A stretch of 64,000 nt of DNA from Photobacterium chitinilyticum. Lineage in GTDB: Bacteria > Pseudomonadota > Gammaproteobacteria > Enterobacterales > Vibrionaceae. A program made the translations under genes and the position numbers. The notes under the pieces were generated by a model. That model worked only from the letters and a program-made list of their open reading frames with translations. It ran no database searches and was not told the DNA's origin. The first letter of the stretch is position 1. Each line of letters starts with the position of its first letter. The stretch covers positions 310,001 through 374,000 of the forward strand of contig NZ_RJLM01000004.1 in assembly GCF_004104355.1 (NCBI RefSeq), in the 5' to 3' direction. This document shows positions 6,907 through 15,757 of this stretch, piece by piece.

Positions 6907-8250
6907 CTAATGCTTAGGCATCCGAATTACAAATGCCGCACCTTCGATGCTGGCAGTCTCGACATGAATGGTACCCTGATAGCTTTCTACTATCTCGTGG
7001 CAGACTGATAATCCAATGCCCTGTCCGGGATTGAGCTGATCGGCGCGTATTCCGCGCTGGAAAATGGCTTCGCGCATTTCTTCGCAGACGCCTGGGCCGT
7101 CATCTTCGATCCGGATCATGTAACAATCATCGTGCTCGTCGACACATACCCGCACTTCGCTGATACAGAAGCGATAGGCATTCTCTAGCAGATTACCCAG
7201 CAGTTCCATCAAGTCGTTGCGGTTGATCGGAAGCTTGAGCTTGTGGTTGAAGCGGTAGCCGAGGTTGACGTCCTTATCGCTATATACCTTGCTGAGCAGG
7301 CGGCTGAAGCTATCTATTGCCGGTTTGAGCTCTGTCTGATCTTTCTGCAGGCCTTGCTGGCCCATCATAGCCCGTTTGAGTTGGTATTGAACCAGTTCAT
7401 CCATCTGGCTGATCTGCTCCATGACTCGGTGGTTGAGGTCGGGACAAGCGATATCCTTGTCATCAAGCAGGGCGTTGGTTGCAGCCAGACGTGTTTTTAG
7501 ACTATGGGCCAGATCGTCCATTGCATGGCGATAGCGACCTTTTTGGTCGTTGCTGATCTGAATAAGCCGGTTCAACGCCAATGTGACATCCTGAAGTTCC
7601 ATCGGAAAATCATCATCTAGCTTGTCGCGCTGGGCTTCGGTCATTTGATCAAGCTGCGCTGCCAGTTTTCGTAATGGCTGGAAGCTCCAGTGAAAAGCGG
7701 CAATCAAAAAGGCAATTGCAATCAGGACGAACAGTCCGAGGTAAAATGTCGTGCGCTTGTGAAGTTGGTCGAGTGACGACTGGTAAGATTCTCCTGAGCG
7801 TAGAACAACCAGCTGATAAATGTTGCCACCTTCGCGATCACGGCTCATGTTGTAGGCAATAAAGCTGCCGTTATTCTCCGTCTCGATCAGCGTCGGAACG
7901 GGAATATCCTCCGGAAGCTCGCTACAAATGTTGCCAATATTGGCTTCTTCGGCCTCATCGGACATCCAGATCGTATAGTCTGTCATATCACAGACGACGG
8001 ACATGTAGTCAGTATCGGAAGGATCGACAGAATCGATCCATTTATCGACGTCTTTGATCAGGCCTGCCCGGTTGAGCTGAGCCACTACCATCGGCATTTG
8101 TGCAACCAGCTCCGAGGAATAGGCCGCCATATAGCTTTGGCTATAAAGCTGGTTGATAACGCCAGCCAATGCCGAGGTAATAAGGACAATAATTGCCACC
8201 GAGGTAACCAGTACCCGGCGTCTCAGCCTTGGTTGCAGGAGCTTACTCAT
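6907..8250 (-). CDS. phoQ: PhoQ-like sensor histidine kinase
   Basis: Inner-membrane sensor kinase of 447 residues. Two membrane segments (about 13-35 and 170-190) enclose a periplasmic domain with many Asp/Glu, which recalls the acidic surface by which PhoQ senses divalent cations and cationic peptides. The phosphoacceptor box is DLAHSLKTRLAA, very near the PhoQ DLTHSLKTPLAV; the N box is GNLLENAYRFC, and the G boxes are DDGPGV and GQGIGLSV. The start codon overlaps the phoP stop by ATGA, so the two are translationally coupled. The partner is the PhoP-like regulator. Signals are inferred from the family; a CarS/VprB-like role in lipid A modification is an alternative. Confidence 0.85.
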   Translation of the reverse strand: MSKLLQPRLRRRVLVTSVAIIVLITSALAGVINQLYSQSYMAAYSSELVAQMPMVVAQLNRAGLIKDVDKWIDSVDPSDTDYMSVVCDMTDYTIWMSDEAEEANIGNICSELPEDIPVPTLIETENNGSFIAYNMSRDREGGNIYQLVVLRSGESYQSSLDQLHKRTTFYLGLFVLIAIAFLIAAFHWSFQPLRKLAAQLDQMTEAQRDKLDDDFPMELQDVTLALNRLIQISNDQKGRYRHAMDDLAHSLKTRLAATNALLDDKDIACPDLNHRVMEQISQMDELVQYQLKRAMMGQQGLQKDQTELKPAIDSFSRLLSKVYSDKDVNLGYRFNHKLKLPINRNDLMELLGNLLENAYRFCISEVRVCVDEHDDCYMIRIEDDGPGVCEEMREAIFQRGIRADQLNPGQGIGLSVCHEIVESYQGTIHVETASIEGAAFVIRMPKH

Positions 8251-8921
8251 TGAGCTTGCAACTCGAAAATATAGCCCTGGCCACGGATGGTAGAAATCGG
8301 ATTATCCTGACCATTGGTGGTGAACTTTTTGCGCAGGCGGCTGATCATTACCTCAATCGTGTTCGGATCGCCTTCCTGATCTTCATACAATACATCAAGC
8401 AGACGTTGCTTGGAGACGACCTGACGGCTGTGGCGCATTAGGTATTCCAGCAGGTCGTACTCGAAGGCCGTGAGCTCAAGCTGGGTTTCACCGATGAAAA
8501 CTTGTTTGGCGAGGAGATCCACACGGATATCACCCGCTGTCATTTCGGGCTTAACAAATCCGGCACTGCGGCGTACCAGTGCACTTAGGCGAGCAACCAT
8601 TTCCTCTTTCTGGAACGGTTTGACCAGATAGTCATCAGCGCCGGCTTCCAGTCCGGTGACTTTGTCCTGCCAGTTTGAACGGGCTGTCAGGATCAGGACT
8701 GGCAAACGTAGGCCTTTCTTGCGGATATCTTTTATCAGGCTGATGCCATCGCGATCCGGCAGACCAATATCAACAATAGCCACGTCATTGGGGTAATTTT
8801 GAGCGAAGAACAGGCCTTCTTCCGCCGTGCCTGCAGATTGCACCTGGTGTCCCAGTTCGCTGAGTTGAGATTTAAGGTGATGGCTTAGAATTGGATCATC
8901 TTCGACGATAAGGATACGCAT
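8247..8921 (-). CDS. phoP: PhoP-like OmpR-family response regulator
   Basis: Two-domain response regulator of 224 residues. Receiver domain: acidic pair ED at 8-9, phospho-acceptor Asp in IVDIGLPDRDG (about residue 51), Thr in LTARSNWQDKV and Lys in LVKPF. C-terminal winged helix: LTAFEYDLLEYL, recognition part TIEVMISRLRKK and the TIRGQGYIFE wing. The frame stays open to 9011, but MRILIVEDD at 8921 is the standard start of the family, so the upstream 30 codons are not counted. A possible promoter lies at 8983-9011. It is co-transcribed with the sensor gene. Confidence 0.88.
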   Translation of the reverse strand: MRILIVEDDPILSHHLKSQLSELGHQVQSAGTAEEGLFFAQNYPNDVAIVDIGLPDRDGISLIKDIRKKGLRLPVLILTARSNWQDKVTGLEAGADDYLVKPFQKEEMVARLSALVRRSAGFVKPEMTAGDIRVDLLAKQVFIGETQLELTAFEYDLLEYLMRHSRQVVSKQRLLDVLYEDQEGDPNTIEVMISRLRKKFTTNGQDNPISTIRGQGYIFELQAQ

Positions 8922-8982
8922 AATTTTGATTACCAAAAATAAAAGTATGAATTCAATATACTGAATAGAAAAGAGGCTGGCG

Positions 8983-9011
8983 AATATCTGGCTGACTAAA
9001 TGTGTTCTCAA
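8983..9011 (-). promoter_or_regulatory. Possible phoPQ promoter
   Basis: Minus-strand TTGAGA (9011-9006), 17-base spacer, GATATT (8988-8983). It would give a leader of about 55 nt. No direct-repeat PhoP box was recognised. Confidence 0.35.
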
Positions 9012-9072
9012 GCAGCACTATTCGCTTAAAAATGCTTGTATTTGTATCACTATAGATAAAAGGTCTGAATAG

Positions 9073-9117
9073 ACGCTGACTCGTCAATCACAATTAATTG
9101 GATTGGTGAATCAGCGC
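9073..9117 (-). other. Stem-loop after ybjL
   Basis: ACGCTGA (9073-9079) can pair with TCAGCGC (9111-9117), with further pairing CAATC/GATTG inside. No T run follows on the minus strand, so this may be an RNA-stabilising hairpin rather than an intrinsic terminator. Confidence 0.35.
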
Positions 9118-9136
9118 CTGAAACTGGTACTTCAGT

Positions 9137-10819
9137 CTAGTTGAGGATAATGAGCAGGGTACCGGCAATGGTGAGCAGTACGTTGGCAATAGCATAAGTG
9201 CCAGCATAGCCAAGTGCCGGAATTGTACTGCGGGCATGTTCGTTAATCATATCCATCGCAGGGGCGCAGGTACGGGCTCCGATGATGGCGCCGAACAGCA
9301 GGGCACGGTTCATCTTCAGGATGTAGGCACCGAACAGATAAGCAAGCACAACAGGGATCACACTGACCATCAGGCTGGTCACAAATACAGCCATGCCTAC
9401 CTGTGCCAGAGACTCAAACAGGCTGGAGCCTGCACTCAGGCCAATACCCACCATAAAGACCATTAGCCCGAGATCTTTGGTCATATTCAGCGCACCTTGC
9501 GGCACATAGCCGAAAGTCGGGTGGTTTGCCCGCAGGAAGCCAAGTGTAATTCCCGCTACCAACAGGCCTGCCGCACTACCCAATCCGAATGCAATTTGGC
9601 CAAAGGTCATGGTGATGGTACCGACCAACAAGCCGATGATGAAGAAGCAGCAGAAGGCGAGCAAGTCGGCTATTTGGCTATGGACCGAGATGAAACCGAT
9701 ACGCTCCGCCAAGCCGAGTACCCGGCTTTTCTCGCCGCTGACCTGTAAAATATCCCCTTTGTTGAGCAGAATATTATGATCCATCGGCATTTCAATCTGG
9801 GCACGAACGACGCGGTTAAGAAAACAACCGTATTCAGACAGGTTGAGATCGGAAAGGCGCTTGCCTGCAATACTGTCATTTTTAACCACGATTTCTTCTT
9901 CGACAATACGCAAATCGAGCAGATCGCGATCAAATACCTCTTTGCCGTTTCGGAAGCTTGGGTCCAGACGGGCATGGCTGTCTGGGTAGCCGACCAGAGC
10001 GATTTCATCACCTTCTTGCAAAATGGCGTCGCCGTCGGGGTTGGCCAGAATTCCGTTACGGCGAACCCGTTCGATGTAACAGCCTGTCTGGCGGTAAATA
10101 CCCAATTCACGCAGGTTACGGCCATCAATCCAGTTAATCAGCTCGGGACCTACGCGGTAGGCACGAATAATCGGCAGATAGACTTTGCGCTGTCCCACCT
10201 CTCCGATCCCGCGTTCACGCGCAATCTGCTGCGATGACTCGGCCAGGTTTTGCTTTTGAAGTTTGGGCATCAGCTTTGCCAGTACAATCAGGCTCACCAG
10301 ACCAACCAGATAGGACATGGCGTAACCGACACTCAGGCTATCAACCATATGCTGGATCATCTCGCTGTCGGGTATCCCCGAAAGACCACTGTTAAGGGCA
10401 TCTTTTGCACCAACCAATACCGGGGTGGCCGTTAAAGAACCTGCCATCAGGCCGGTCGCTAATCCGAGTTCAAGATCGAGGTAGTTGGCCATGGTCATGG
10501 TGATGGCAATAGCAGAAAGCAGAACCACCAAAGCCAGCATCAGGTAGTGCTTGCCGTCGCGAAAGAAAATTCCGAAGAAGTTCGGACCGGCTTCAATACC
10601 GACGCAGAAAATAAACAGCATAAAGCCGATATTCAGAGACTCGGCATTAAAGGTAAACCCGGCATTGCCAAAGAGTAATGCGGTGAGCAGTACACCAATA
10701 GAGTTACCGATTTGAAGGTTGGCGATCCGGATCTTACCGACACTGAGACCAACGGCAAGTACAACGAAAAGTAACAGAATATCATTTTGGTGAAGAAGGG
10801 CGGCTACATCAATGTTCAC
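9137..10819 (-). CDS. ybjL: YbjL-type AspT/YidE-family membrane transporter
   Basis: Inner-membrane protein of 560 residues with the AspT/YidE/YbjL layout: about five N-terminal membrane segments (10-180), two soluble TrkA-C/RCK_C-type domains (about 205-370), then about five or six C-terminal segments (380-560). The membrane halves show the repeated family features [16 protein letters not shown] and [15 protein letters not shown]. AspT members exchange aspartate and alanine; the substrate of YbjL is unknown. In E. coli ybjL also sits beside grxA, so the neighbourhood supports the name. It is the second gene in the minus-strand direction after grxA, behind a terminator. Confidence 0.85.
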   Translation of the reverse strand: MNIDVAALLHQNDILLLFVVLAVGLSVGKIRIANLQIGNSIGVLLTALLFGNAGFTFNAESLNIGFMLFIFCVGIEAGPNFFGIFFRDGKHYLMLALVVLLSAIAITMTMANYLDLELGLATGLMAGSLTATPVLVGAKDALNSGLSGIPDSEMIQHMVDSLSVGYAMSYLVGLVSLIVLAKLMPKLQKQNLAESSQQIARERGIGEVGQRKVYLPIIRAYRVGPELINWIDGRNLRELGIYRQTGCYIERVRRNGILANPDGDAILQEGDEIALVGYPDSHARLDPSFRNGKEVFDRDLLDLRIVEEEIVVKNDSIAGKRLSDLNLSEYGCFLNRVVRAQIEMPMDHNILLNKGDILQVSGEKSRVLGLAERIGFISVHSQIADLLAFCCFFIIGLLVGTITMTFGQIAFGLGSAAGLLVAGITLGFLRANHPTFGYVPQGALNMTKDLGLMVFMVGIGLSAGSSLFESLAQVGMAVFVTSLMVSVIPVVLAYLFGAYILKMNRALLFGAIIGARTCAPAMDMINEHARSTIPALGYAGTYAIANVLLTIAGTLLIILN

Positions 10820-10924
10820 AACAACATTTTCCGGCGAAGAAAGACAGCAACAAGAGTGGTGGAATTCTAGCTGATTTCAGGCGAGGGTTATACCGAAAAA
10901 TAGCATATCCGCCCAAAAAATCAC

Positions 10925-10952
10925 AAAAAAAGGCTGAACCGTCAGCCTTTTT
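10925..10952. terminator. Terminator downstream of grxA
   Basis: AAAAAAGGCTGA-ACCG-TCAGCCTTTTTT is symmetric and acts for grxA on the minus strand; the T run is present in both directions. Confidence 0.9.
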
Positions 10953-10975
10953 TAAGTATTTGTTAAAACAAGGTT

Positions 10976-11239
10976 TTACTGGAAAAGACCTAAGTTTTCT
11001 TTTGCGTACGCTTCAAATTCTGTACAGCCGCCAATATGTTCTTGGTCGATGAAAATTTGAGGAACGGTTTCTACCGGCTTACCGACTGTTTTTTCAAGGT
11101 CAGCCTTGCTGATGCCTTCGGCGTGGATGTCGACGTAACGGTAGTTGAAGTCTTCACGATCTTCTTTTAGCGTGTCAGCGAGCTCTTTGGCTCGGACACA
11201 GAATGGACAACCCGGACGACCGAAAATAACAACAAACAT
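10976..11239 (-). CDS. grxA: Glutaredoxin 1
   Basis: Small cytoplasmic thiol-disulfide oxidoreductase of 87 residues, the family's usual length. The redox motif CPFC is at 11-14, in GRPGCPFCVRAKEL. The cis-proline loop TVPQIF and the GGCTEFE glutathione-binding region (about 68-75) are present. It reduces ribonucleotide reductase and mixed disulfides with glutathione. Start ATG 11239 has GGAGAG upstream on the minus strand. It has its own terminator ahead of ybjL. Confidence 0.96.
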   Translation of the reverse strand: MFVVIFGRPGCPFCVRAKELADTLKEDREDFNYRYVDIHAEGISKADLEKTVGKPVETVPQIFIDQEHIGGCTEFEAYAKENLGLFQ

Positions 11240-11514
11240 AATCTCTCTCCTTTATTCTGATGCGCTAACTATAACGTGACTGACAGGGATGAGAAAGCGG
11301 GTTTTATCTCTTGCTGTGATAGATAAAATCGATTGATTGTGATCACCGCGACTGGGTATGAAAACCCCGGAAACAAACGAAGTGTGACGAAGGGTTGATT
11401 CTGGCTTCCAAAAGGAACGATCTCCGTAAAATATTGCTCAGAATCAACATTACTCTCCGTCTGGCGGGCACACTCGATGATAGTGAAATAATTTAATAGT
11501 GTAATGGAGTGCCT

Positions 11515-12717
11515 ATGTTCCAGTTTATGACTTCCACCCGGATCATATTCGGCGAGGGAGCCTTGAGTAATTCGCTGTCATCGCTCAATCAATTTGGTTA
11601 TAGCGTACTGTTGGTGACAGGAAAAGACAGTCAGCGGGCCGACCCTGTGATCAGCTACCTTAAACAGCAGAATATGCGTTACCAGCAAGTAGCCGTCCAC
11701 GGTGAACCCTTGATTGCTATGATAGAAGAAATGGCCGCAATGGGGCGAAAGTTCCGCCCGGATATGGTTCTGGCGATTGGCGGCGGGAGCGTTCTTGATG
11801 CCGGCAAGGCATTGGCTGCAATGATCCCGAACCAGGGCAGCGTCTACGACTATGTTGAGGTGGTTGGTCGAAATGTCCCGCTACAAGCAAAACCTATTCC
11901 ATTCATTGCTGTACCGACTACCGCGGGAACAGGCTCGGAAGTCAGCAAAAATGCAGTGCTCCGGTCAGCGCAGGAAAATGTCAAGGTTAGCCTACGAAGC
12001 CCGGATATGCTGGCTGATCTGGCGATTATCGATCCGACATTAACTTATGGAATGGATCCGGTGATGTCGGGCTGTTGCGGAATGGATGCTTTCAGTCACC
12101 TGATGGAAGCCTATGTGTGTGGTGATCCGAACCCGTTGACCGATATGGTGTGCGAAGAAGGACTTCGGCGCTTGTCGGGGGCTATCCTGGCTGCCAGCGA
12201 GGATGACGACCCACGCGCACGTTCTGATATGTCATTTGCTGCCATGTTGGGAGGAATGGCATTGGCCAACGCCAAACTGGGAGCTGCCCACGGCCTTGCA
12301 TCGGCACTCGGCGGTCGCTTGAATGCTCCCCATGGACTGATTACCGCACAGTTGTCTCCTTATGTTATGCAAGAAAATGTTCTCGCGGCCAGAGAGGCGG
12401 GCAGGGCTGATGTGCTAAATCGTTATCGCCAGCTTGCATGTATTCTGACGGGGAGGATGAATGCCGAAATTATTGATGGCATCTTGTGGACAAAGCGGAC
12501 CTTGAAGCGACTTAATCTCCCCCACATTTCAGAGTTTGGACTTTGCGATGTTATGTTCAATGAAGTGGCAGAAGATGCCTTGCTGTCTAATGCAATAAAA
12601 GGCAATCCTTTACCATTAAATAAGCAACGTTTATTAAGTATCCTAGATCAAATATGCGACTGTTGCTGTGCCGAGCAGTCACCAATGGCTGGTTCTATTG
12701 ATAGGGTGGATAATTAA
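11515..12717 (+). CDS. Iron-containing (group III) alcohol dehydrogenase
   Basis: Fe-ADH of 400 residues, NAD(P)-dependent. N-terminal nucleotide-binding part: IIFGEGAL, then GGGSVLDAGKA (about 92-102) and VPTTAGTGSEVSKNAV (137-152). The C-terminal helical domain carries the predicted metal ligands Asp and His in GMDAFSHLMEAY (about 193-204) and two His in GAAHGLASALGGRLNAPHG (about 260-278). Start ATG 11515 follows GGAG by 5 bases; the GTG at 11509 lies inside that signal. It stands alone, and the substrate (ethanol, butanol, lactaldehyde or another) cannot be told. The last 25 residues are Cys-rich (CDCCCAEQ), an unusual tail that might be lineage-specific. Confidence 0.9.
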   Translation: MFQFMTSTRIIFGEGALSNSLSSLNQFGYSVLLVTGKDSQRADPVISYLKQQNMRYQQVAVHGEPLIAMIEEMAAMGRKFRPDMVLAIGGGSVLDAGKALAAMIPNQGSVYDYVEVVGRNVPLQAKPIPFIAVPTTAGTGSEVSKNAVLRSAQENVKVSLRSPDMLADLAIIDPTLTYGMDPVMSGCCGMDAFSHLMEAYVCGDPNPLTDMVCEEGLRRLSGAILAASEDDDPRARSDMSFAAMLGGMALANAKLGAAHGLASALGGRLNAPHGLITAQLSPYVMQENVLAAREAGRADVLNRYRQLACILTGRMNAEIIDGILWTKRTLKRLNLPHISEFGLCDVMFNEVAEDALLSNAIKGNPLPLNKQRLLSILDQICDCCCAEQSPMAGSIDRVDN

Positions 12718-12823
12718 CCTGCGAGTTCGGTTCCCAATTGATAGAACCTTAATGATAGATAGGGAGGATCTGTGTTACATTGCGTAGTTATGCCTAATGT
12801 TCTGTAGTGTGATAAGGATATCC

Positions 12824-13248
12824 ATGAATCTGACAATTGAGACGATTCTCCAGTACCGTTCTATCCGCAAATTCACCCTGAGGCTCAGTTGGGTTTCACT
12901 GAACAGACATTGATCGGGACGGTTGATGCGGCACTGATGGCGCAAAACGGGTTATTTCCTCACCACGTGATCCCATTATTTGGATTATGCTTGGGATATC
13001 CGGCACAACATCCAGAGTTGCAGCCACGGTTGCCTCAATAGATGATTGTGCACCAAAACAGCTATTAGCCCGAGCTGGATACCGTGCAGCTCGAACGTTA
13101 TGACAATGAGGTGCGCCAGTATTACCGAACGCGTACGGATGGCAATAAAGAGATGTCATGGTTGGAGCAAGTTACAGCAACGTTGAATAAAGAGGCTCGG
13201 CCATTTATGAAGGATTTTATTAATACTAAAGGTTTTAGTGTTAAATAA
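12824..13248 (+). pseudogene. Decayed nfsA (NADPH nitroreductase) remnant
   Basis: Fragments of an NfsA/FRP-family flavin nitroreductase are still readable. The N terminus MNLTIETILQYRSIRKFT is followed after a frame change by LIGTVDAALMAQN, then, after another deletion, VIPLFGLCLGYPAQHPELQP, a TAG stop, MIVHQNSY, another TAG, and a C terminus KEARPFMKDF. A full gene would need about 720 bases, so roughly 300 bases have been lost, at two places, plus two in-frame stops. The intact family reduces nitroaromatics and flavins with NADPH. No trace of an inserted element is seen. The region 12718-12823 before it and 13249-13360 after it hold nothing that I recognise. Confidence 0.85.
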
Positions 13249-13360
13249 TAATAAGATAGAACTTTAGGACGTCGTCCGAGTCAAAAATACAGAATCGATT
13301 ATTTGCTCAGGTCCGGATTGAGAGATCGTTTTTTTGCAAATTTTAACAGCGGAATGAGAT

Positions 13361-14602
13361 ATGAAACAAATGGGGAAAGTGGCCTGTATTGTCTGCCTGG
13401 CTACTTTACTGAGTGCCTGCCAGAGCACGCCAGAGGGTGAAGAAGGAGTTTCATCTCAAATACAAGCAGAAAATCTATTTCAGGGAGCCCTGAAAGCACA
13501 CCAGATCTGGCTGAATAAGCTGGAGGGTACCGAGCATCTGAAAGTATATTCGCCCGAGAAATATGCATTAATGATGTCGAGCTGGCAAAAAGCCGATTCC
13601 ATTTTCCAAGAATTTAATGAGTCACCGGAAATGGCATTGAAGAGTTATTCGCTATTTTCGTCGTCCACATACCTCGATCGTTTTTACGAAGAGGTGGTTG
13701 TGTTGGAAAAGACTCTTAAAGAACTCGAACATTTAAAACGGGTGGCGGATGATGTGCTCAACCCCGCAATAACCCAACTGGACTATCTCAATTCAATTGA
13801 TGCTCGCCAGTATTATCGCAGTGAATATGCCAGATTAATTCGCTTCTATGCCAAGTTATTTCGTTTGGTGGAAAATAGTGAACTCAGTGATGCTCGGGAA
13901 GAGCAGGAAGAATTTCTCGAGCGTGCACATAGCCTGGAAATAAGAGCGATAAAGAAGATCTATATTTCTCCCCAGGAAGATGCGTTGCGAAAGCTGAGGC
14001 GTGAAGATGTCAGATACTATGCTCCAATTAGCTATGCGAAGGTTGAAGCCGAAATACTGAGCGGAAAAGGGCTGATTGAGCGTTCACCAAGAGCGTTTGC
14101 CGAAATACAGCAGGTGGTCTCAGAAATTCAGTTCGAGCTTGCACATGCTCAGCACATTGCGCAAGAAGTAAAAGCGCTTCGTGATCGAAGCAAAGATGAA
14201 TATGAGAATTTTATCTTAGACATTGAGGCAAAGCTGCTACAGATTTCATTGGCACTTAATGATAGCGATCTTAGGGATCAGCCACTTCGGAAGCAAGCTG
14301 CGCAGATTAAGGGGGAGGTGATAGATGCTCGCCGGTTGTATGCCTCTTCTCGCCAGATGAGTGGGGCTGGACGTGAAGATGAGAAGGTTGATTCTTTAAC
14401 GGCATTAGTTGGTATTCAGCAGAAACAAATTGAGCAGCTCAAGGCCCGTTTAGCGAATCTTGCGGAAGGACAGGCGAGTCTTAATGCGGGACAGGTTGTT
14501 ACAGGCAAGGGGGATTATGAGTTGAATTATCCGCAGCAGGAAGTATCTGGAGTGCTTCCGACGGGACGAACAGCCAGCCAGGATGAATGGGTAGATAAAT
14601 AG
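13361..14602 (+). CDS. Predicted coiled-coil lipoprotein, function unknown
   Basis: Protein of 413 residues with a lipoprotein signal peptide: basic N terminus, hydrophobic core and lipobox LLSAC, lipidated Cys at residue 20, followed by QSTPEG (no Asp at +2, so outer membrane is expected). The mature part is rich in Glu, Lys, Leu and Ala, nearly free of Cys, and predicted mostly helical; stretches at about 230-300 and 340-370 (GIQQKQIEQLKARLANLAEG) look like coiled coil. I recognise no enzyme motif. It stands alone between the nfsA remnant and satP and has its own terminator. A periplasmic structural or adaptor role is possible but not shown. Confidence 0.75.
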   Translation: MKQMGKVACIVCLATLLSACQSTPEGEEGVSSQIQAENLFQGALKAHQIWLNKLEGTEHLKVYSPEKYALMMSSWQKADSIFQEFNESPEMALKSYSLFSSSTYLDRFYEEVVVLEKTLKELEHLKRVADDVLNPAITQLDYLNSIDARQYYRSEYARLIRFYAKLFRLVENSELSDAREEQEEFLERAHSLEIRAIKKIYISPQEDALRKLRREDVRYYAPISYAKVEAEILSGKGLIERSPRAFAEIQQVVSEIQFELAHAQHIAQEVKALRDRSKDEYENFILDIEAKLLQISLALNDSDLRDQPLRKQAAQIKGEVIDARRLYASSRQMSGAGREDEKVDSLTALVGIQQKQIEQLKARLANLAEGQASLNAGQVVTGKGDYELNYPQQEVSGVLPTGRTASQDEWVDK

Positions 14603-14666
14603 TTTTCTCGAGTGATGTATGAGTAACAAGGCACAGTAAATTGCTAAGATAAGGTTTTGGATGAAG

Positions 14667-14690
14667 AAGCAGCCACTGGCTGCTTTTTTT
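14667..14690 (+). terminator. Terminator of the coiled-coil lipoprotein gene
   Basis: AAGCAGCC-ACT-GGCTGCTT followed by a T run to 14690. Confidence 0.9.
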
Positions 14691-14771
14691 ATATCAATTT
14701 GACTTTCTAACATGTGCTGATATTTAAATTAATAGATTATTGCGATTTAAATCAATTGCTTGTGTTGGTTT

Positions 14772-14787
14772 TGTGTCGATTGTCACT
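14772..14787 (+). promoter_or_regulatory. Possible CRP site upstream of satP
   Basis: TGTGT-N6-TCACT, 9 of 10 conserved positions being near the CRP half-sites TGTGA/TCACA (two mismatches). It lies about 170 bases ahead of the best promoter, so a direct role is uncertain. The surrounding 14700-14900 is strongly AT-rich. Confidence 0.3.
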
Positions 14788-14913
14788 TGAGATCTTTGAT
14801 GTTGGTAACAATTAATAACAATAATATGAGCATTAAATCATAAAGAAACTTTACAAAATTAGCGCATAATTCCACTTTTTTTCCTTTTGATTAAAAATTG
14901 ACCTGAAATTGGA

Positions 14914-14942
14914 TTGATTTGCCCCTCATCATCCTTTAGAAT
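14914..14942 (+). promoter_or_regulatory. Putative satP promoter
   Basis: TTGATT (14914-14919), 17-base spacer, TAGAAT (14937-14942). It leaves a leader of about 68 nt before the ATG. Confidence 0.5.
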
Positions 14943-15016
14943 TCGCCGCGCATTAAAGATGCACTCATTTTTTAATTTTTATCACATTTTTTGAATTACT
15001 CCTGTAGGGGAACTAA

Positions 15017-15607
15017 ATGTCTACGAAACTTGCTAACCCAGCGCCTCTTGGTCTTATGGGTTTTGGTATGACCACTATCCTTTTGAATATCCACAACGCG
15101 GGCTTTTTCCCAATTGATTCTATGATCCTGGCGATGGGTATTTTCTATGGTGGCATTAGCCAAGTAATCGTAGGCACAATGTGCTTTAAGCGTGGTGATA
15201 CATTCGGTACAACAGCGTTTACTTCTTACGGTCTATTCTGGTTGACTCTGGTTGGTCTGATTGTGATGCCATACATGGGTCTTCCAGCAAGCCCAGCAAG
15301 CTTTATGGGTTGGTACCTACTGCTTTGGGGCGTGTTCACAGGCTTCATGTTCATTGGTTCTCTATGCTACCCACGTGCTAAGCAGTTTGTATTTGGTTCT
15401 CTGACCGTACTGTTCTTCCTGCTTGCTGCTCGTGATTTCACTGGCAGTGAACTAATTGGTACTATTGCTGGCTTCGAAGGTATCATCTGTGGTGCAAGTG
15501 CAATTTACTTCGCGATGGCGCAGGTACTGAACAATGAGTACGGCCGTACAATCTTGCCTGTAGGCGAGCTTAAAAAAGAGAAAGCAAGCCTGAAAGCTGC
15601 TGCTTAA
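15017..15607 (+). CDS. satP: Acetate/succinate transporter, GPR1/FUN34/YaaH (SatP) family
   Basis: Inner-membrane protein of 196 residues with six predicted membrane helices. The family signature NPAPLGLMGFGMTT is at 7-20 and a second typical stretch, FYGGISQ, near 49-55. E. coli SatP (188 residues) takes up acetate and succinate with protons; the substrate here is inferred. AGGGGA precedes the ATG. Codon use is strongly biased (many CGT, CTG, GGT, AAC-type codons), which suggests high expression. It is a single-gene unit with its own promoter and terminator. Confidence 0.88.
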   Translation: MSTKLANPAPLGLMGFGMTTILLNIHNAGFFPIDSMILAMGIFYGGISQVIVGTMCFKRGDTFGTTAFTSYGLFWLTLVGLIVMPYMGLPASPASFMGWYLLLWGVFTGFMFIGSLCYPRAKQFVFGSLTVLFFLLAARDFTGSELIGTIAGFEGIICGASAIYFAMAQVLNNEYGRTILPVGELKKEKASLKAAA

Positions 15608-15625
15608 TCTGACCGAATTAAAAAG

Positions 15626-15651
15626 AACCTCGCTTCGGCGAGGTTTTTTTA
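15626..15651 (+). terminator. satP terminator
   Basis: AACCTCGC-TTCG-GCGAGGTT followed by T residues; the UUCG tetraloop is typical. Confidence 0.94.
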
Positions 15652-15757
15652 TGCCTGTAATTTGGGATACGGAAGCGAGGAAGGCAAGGAGGACATTGCG
15701 TGAGTGAAATTGGTATAAGCTTATGAGTAGTATTTTTTAAGCAGAAGGACTGGGACA

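Noticed and set aside
9012-9136. A PhoP box or leader peptide ahead of phoP
   Set aside because: No (T)GTTTA direct repeat with correct spacing and no coding leader found.
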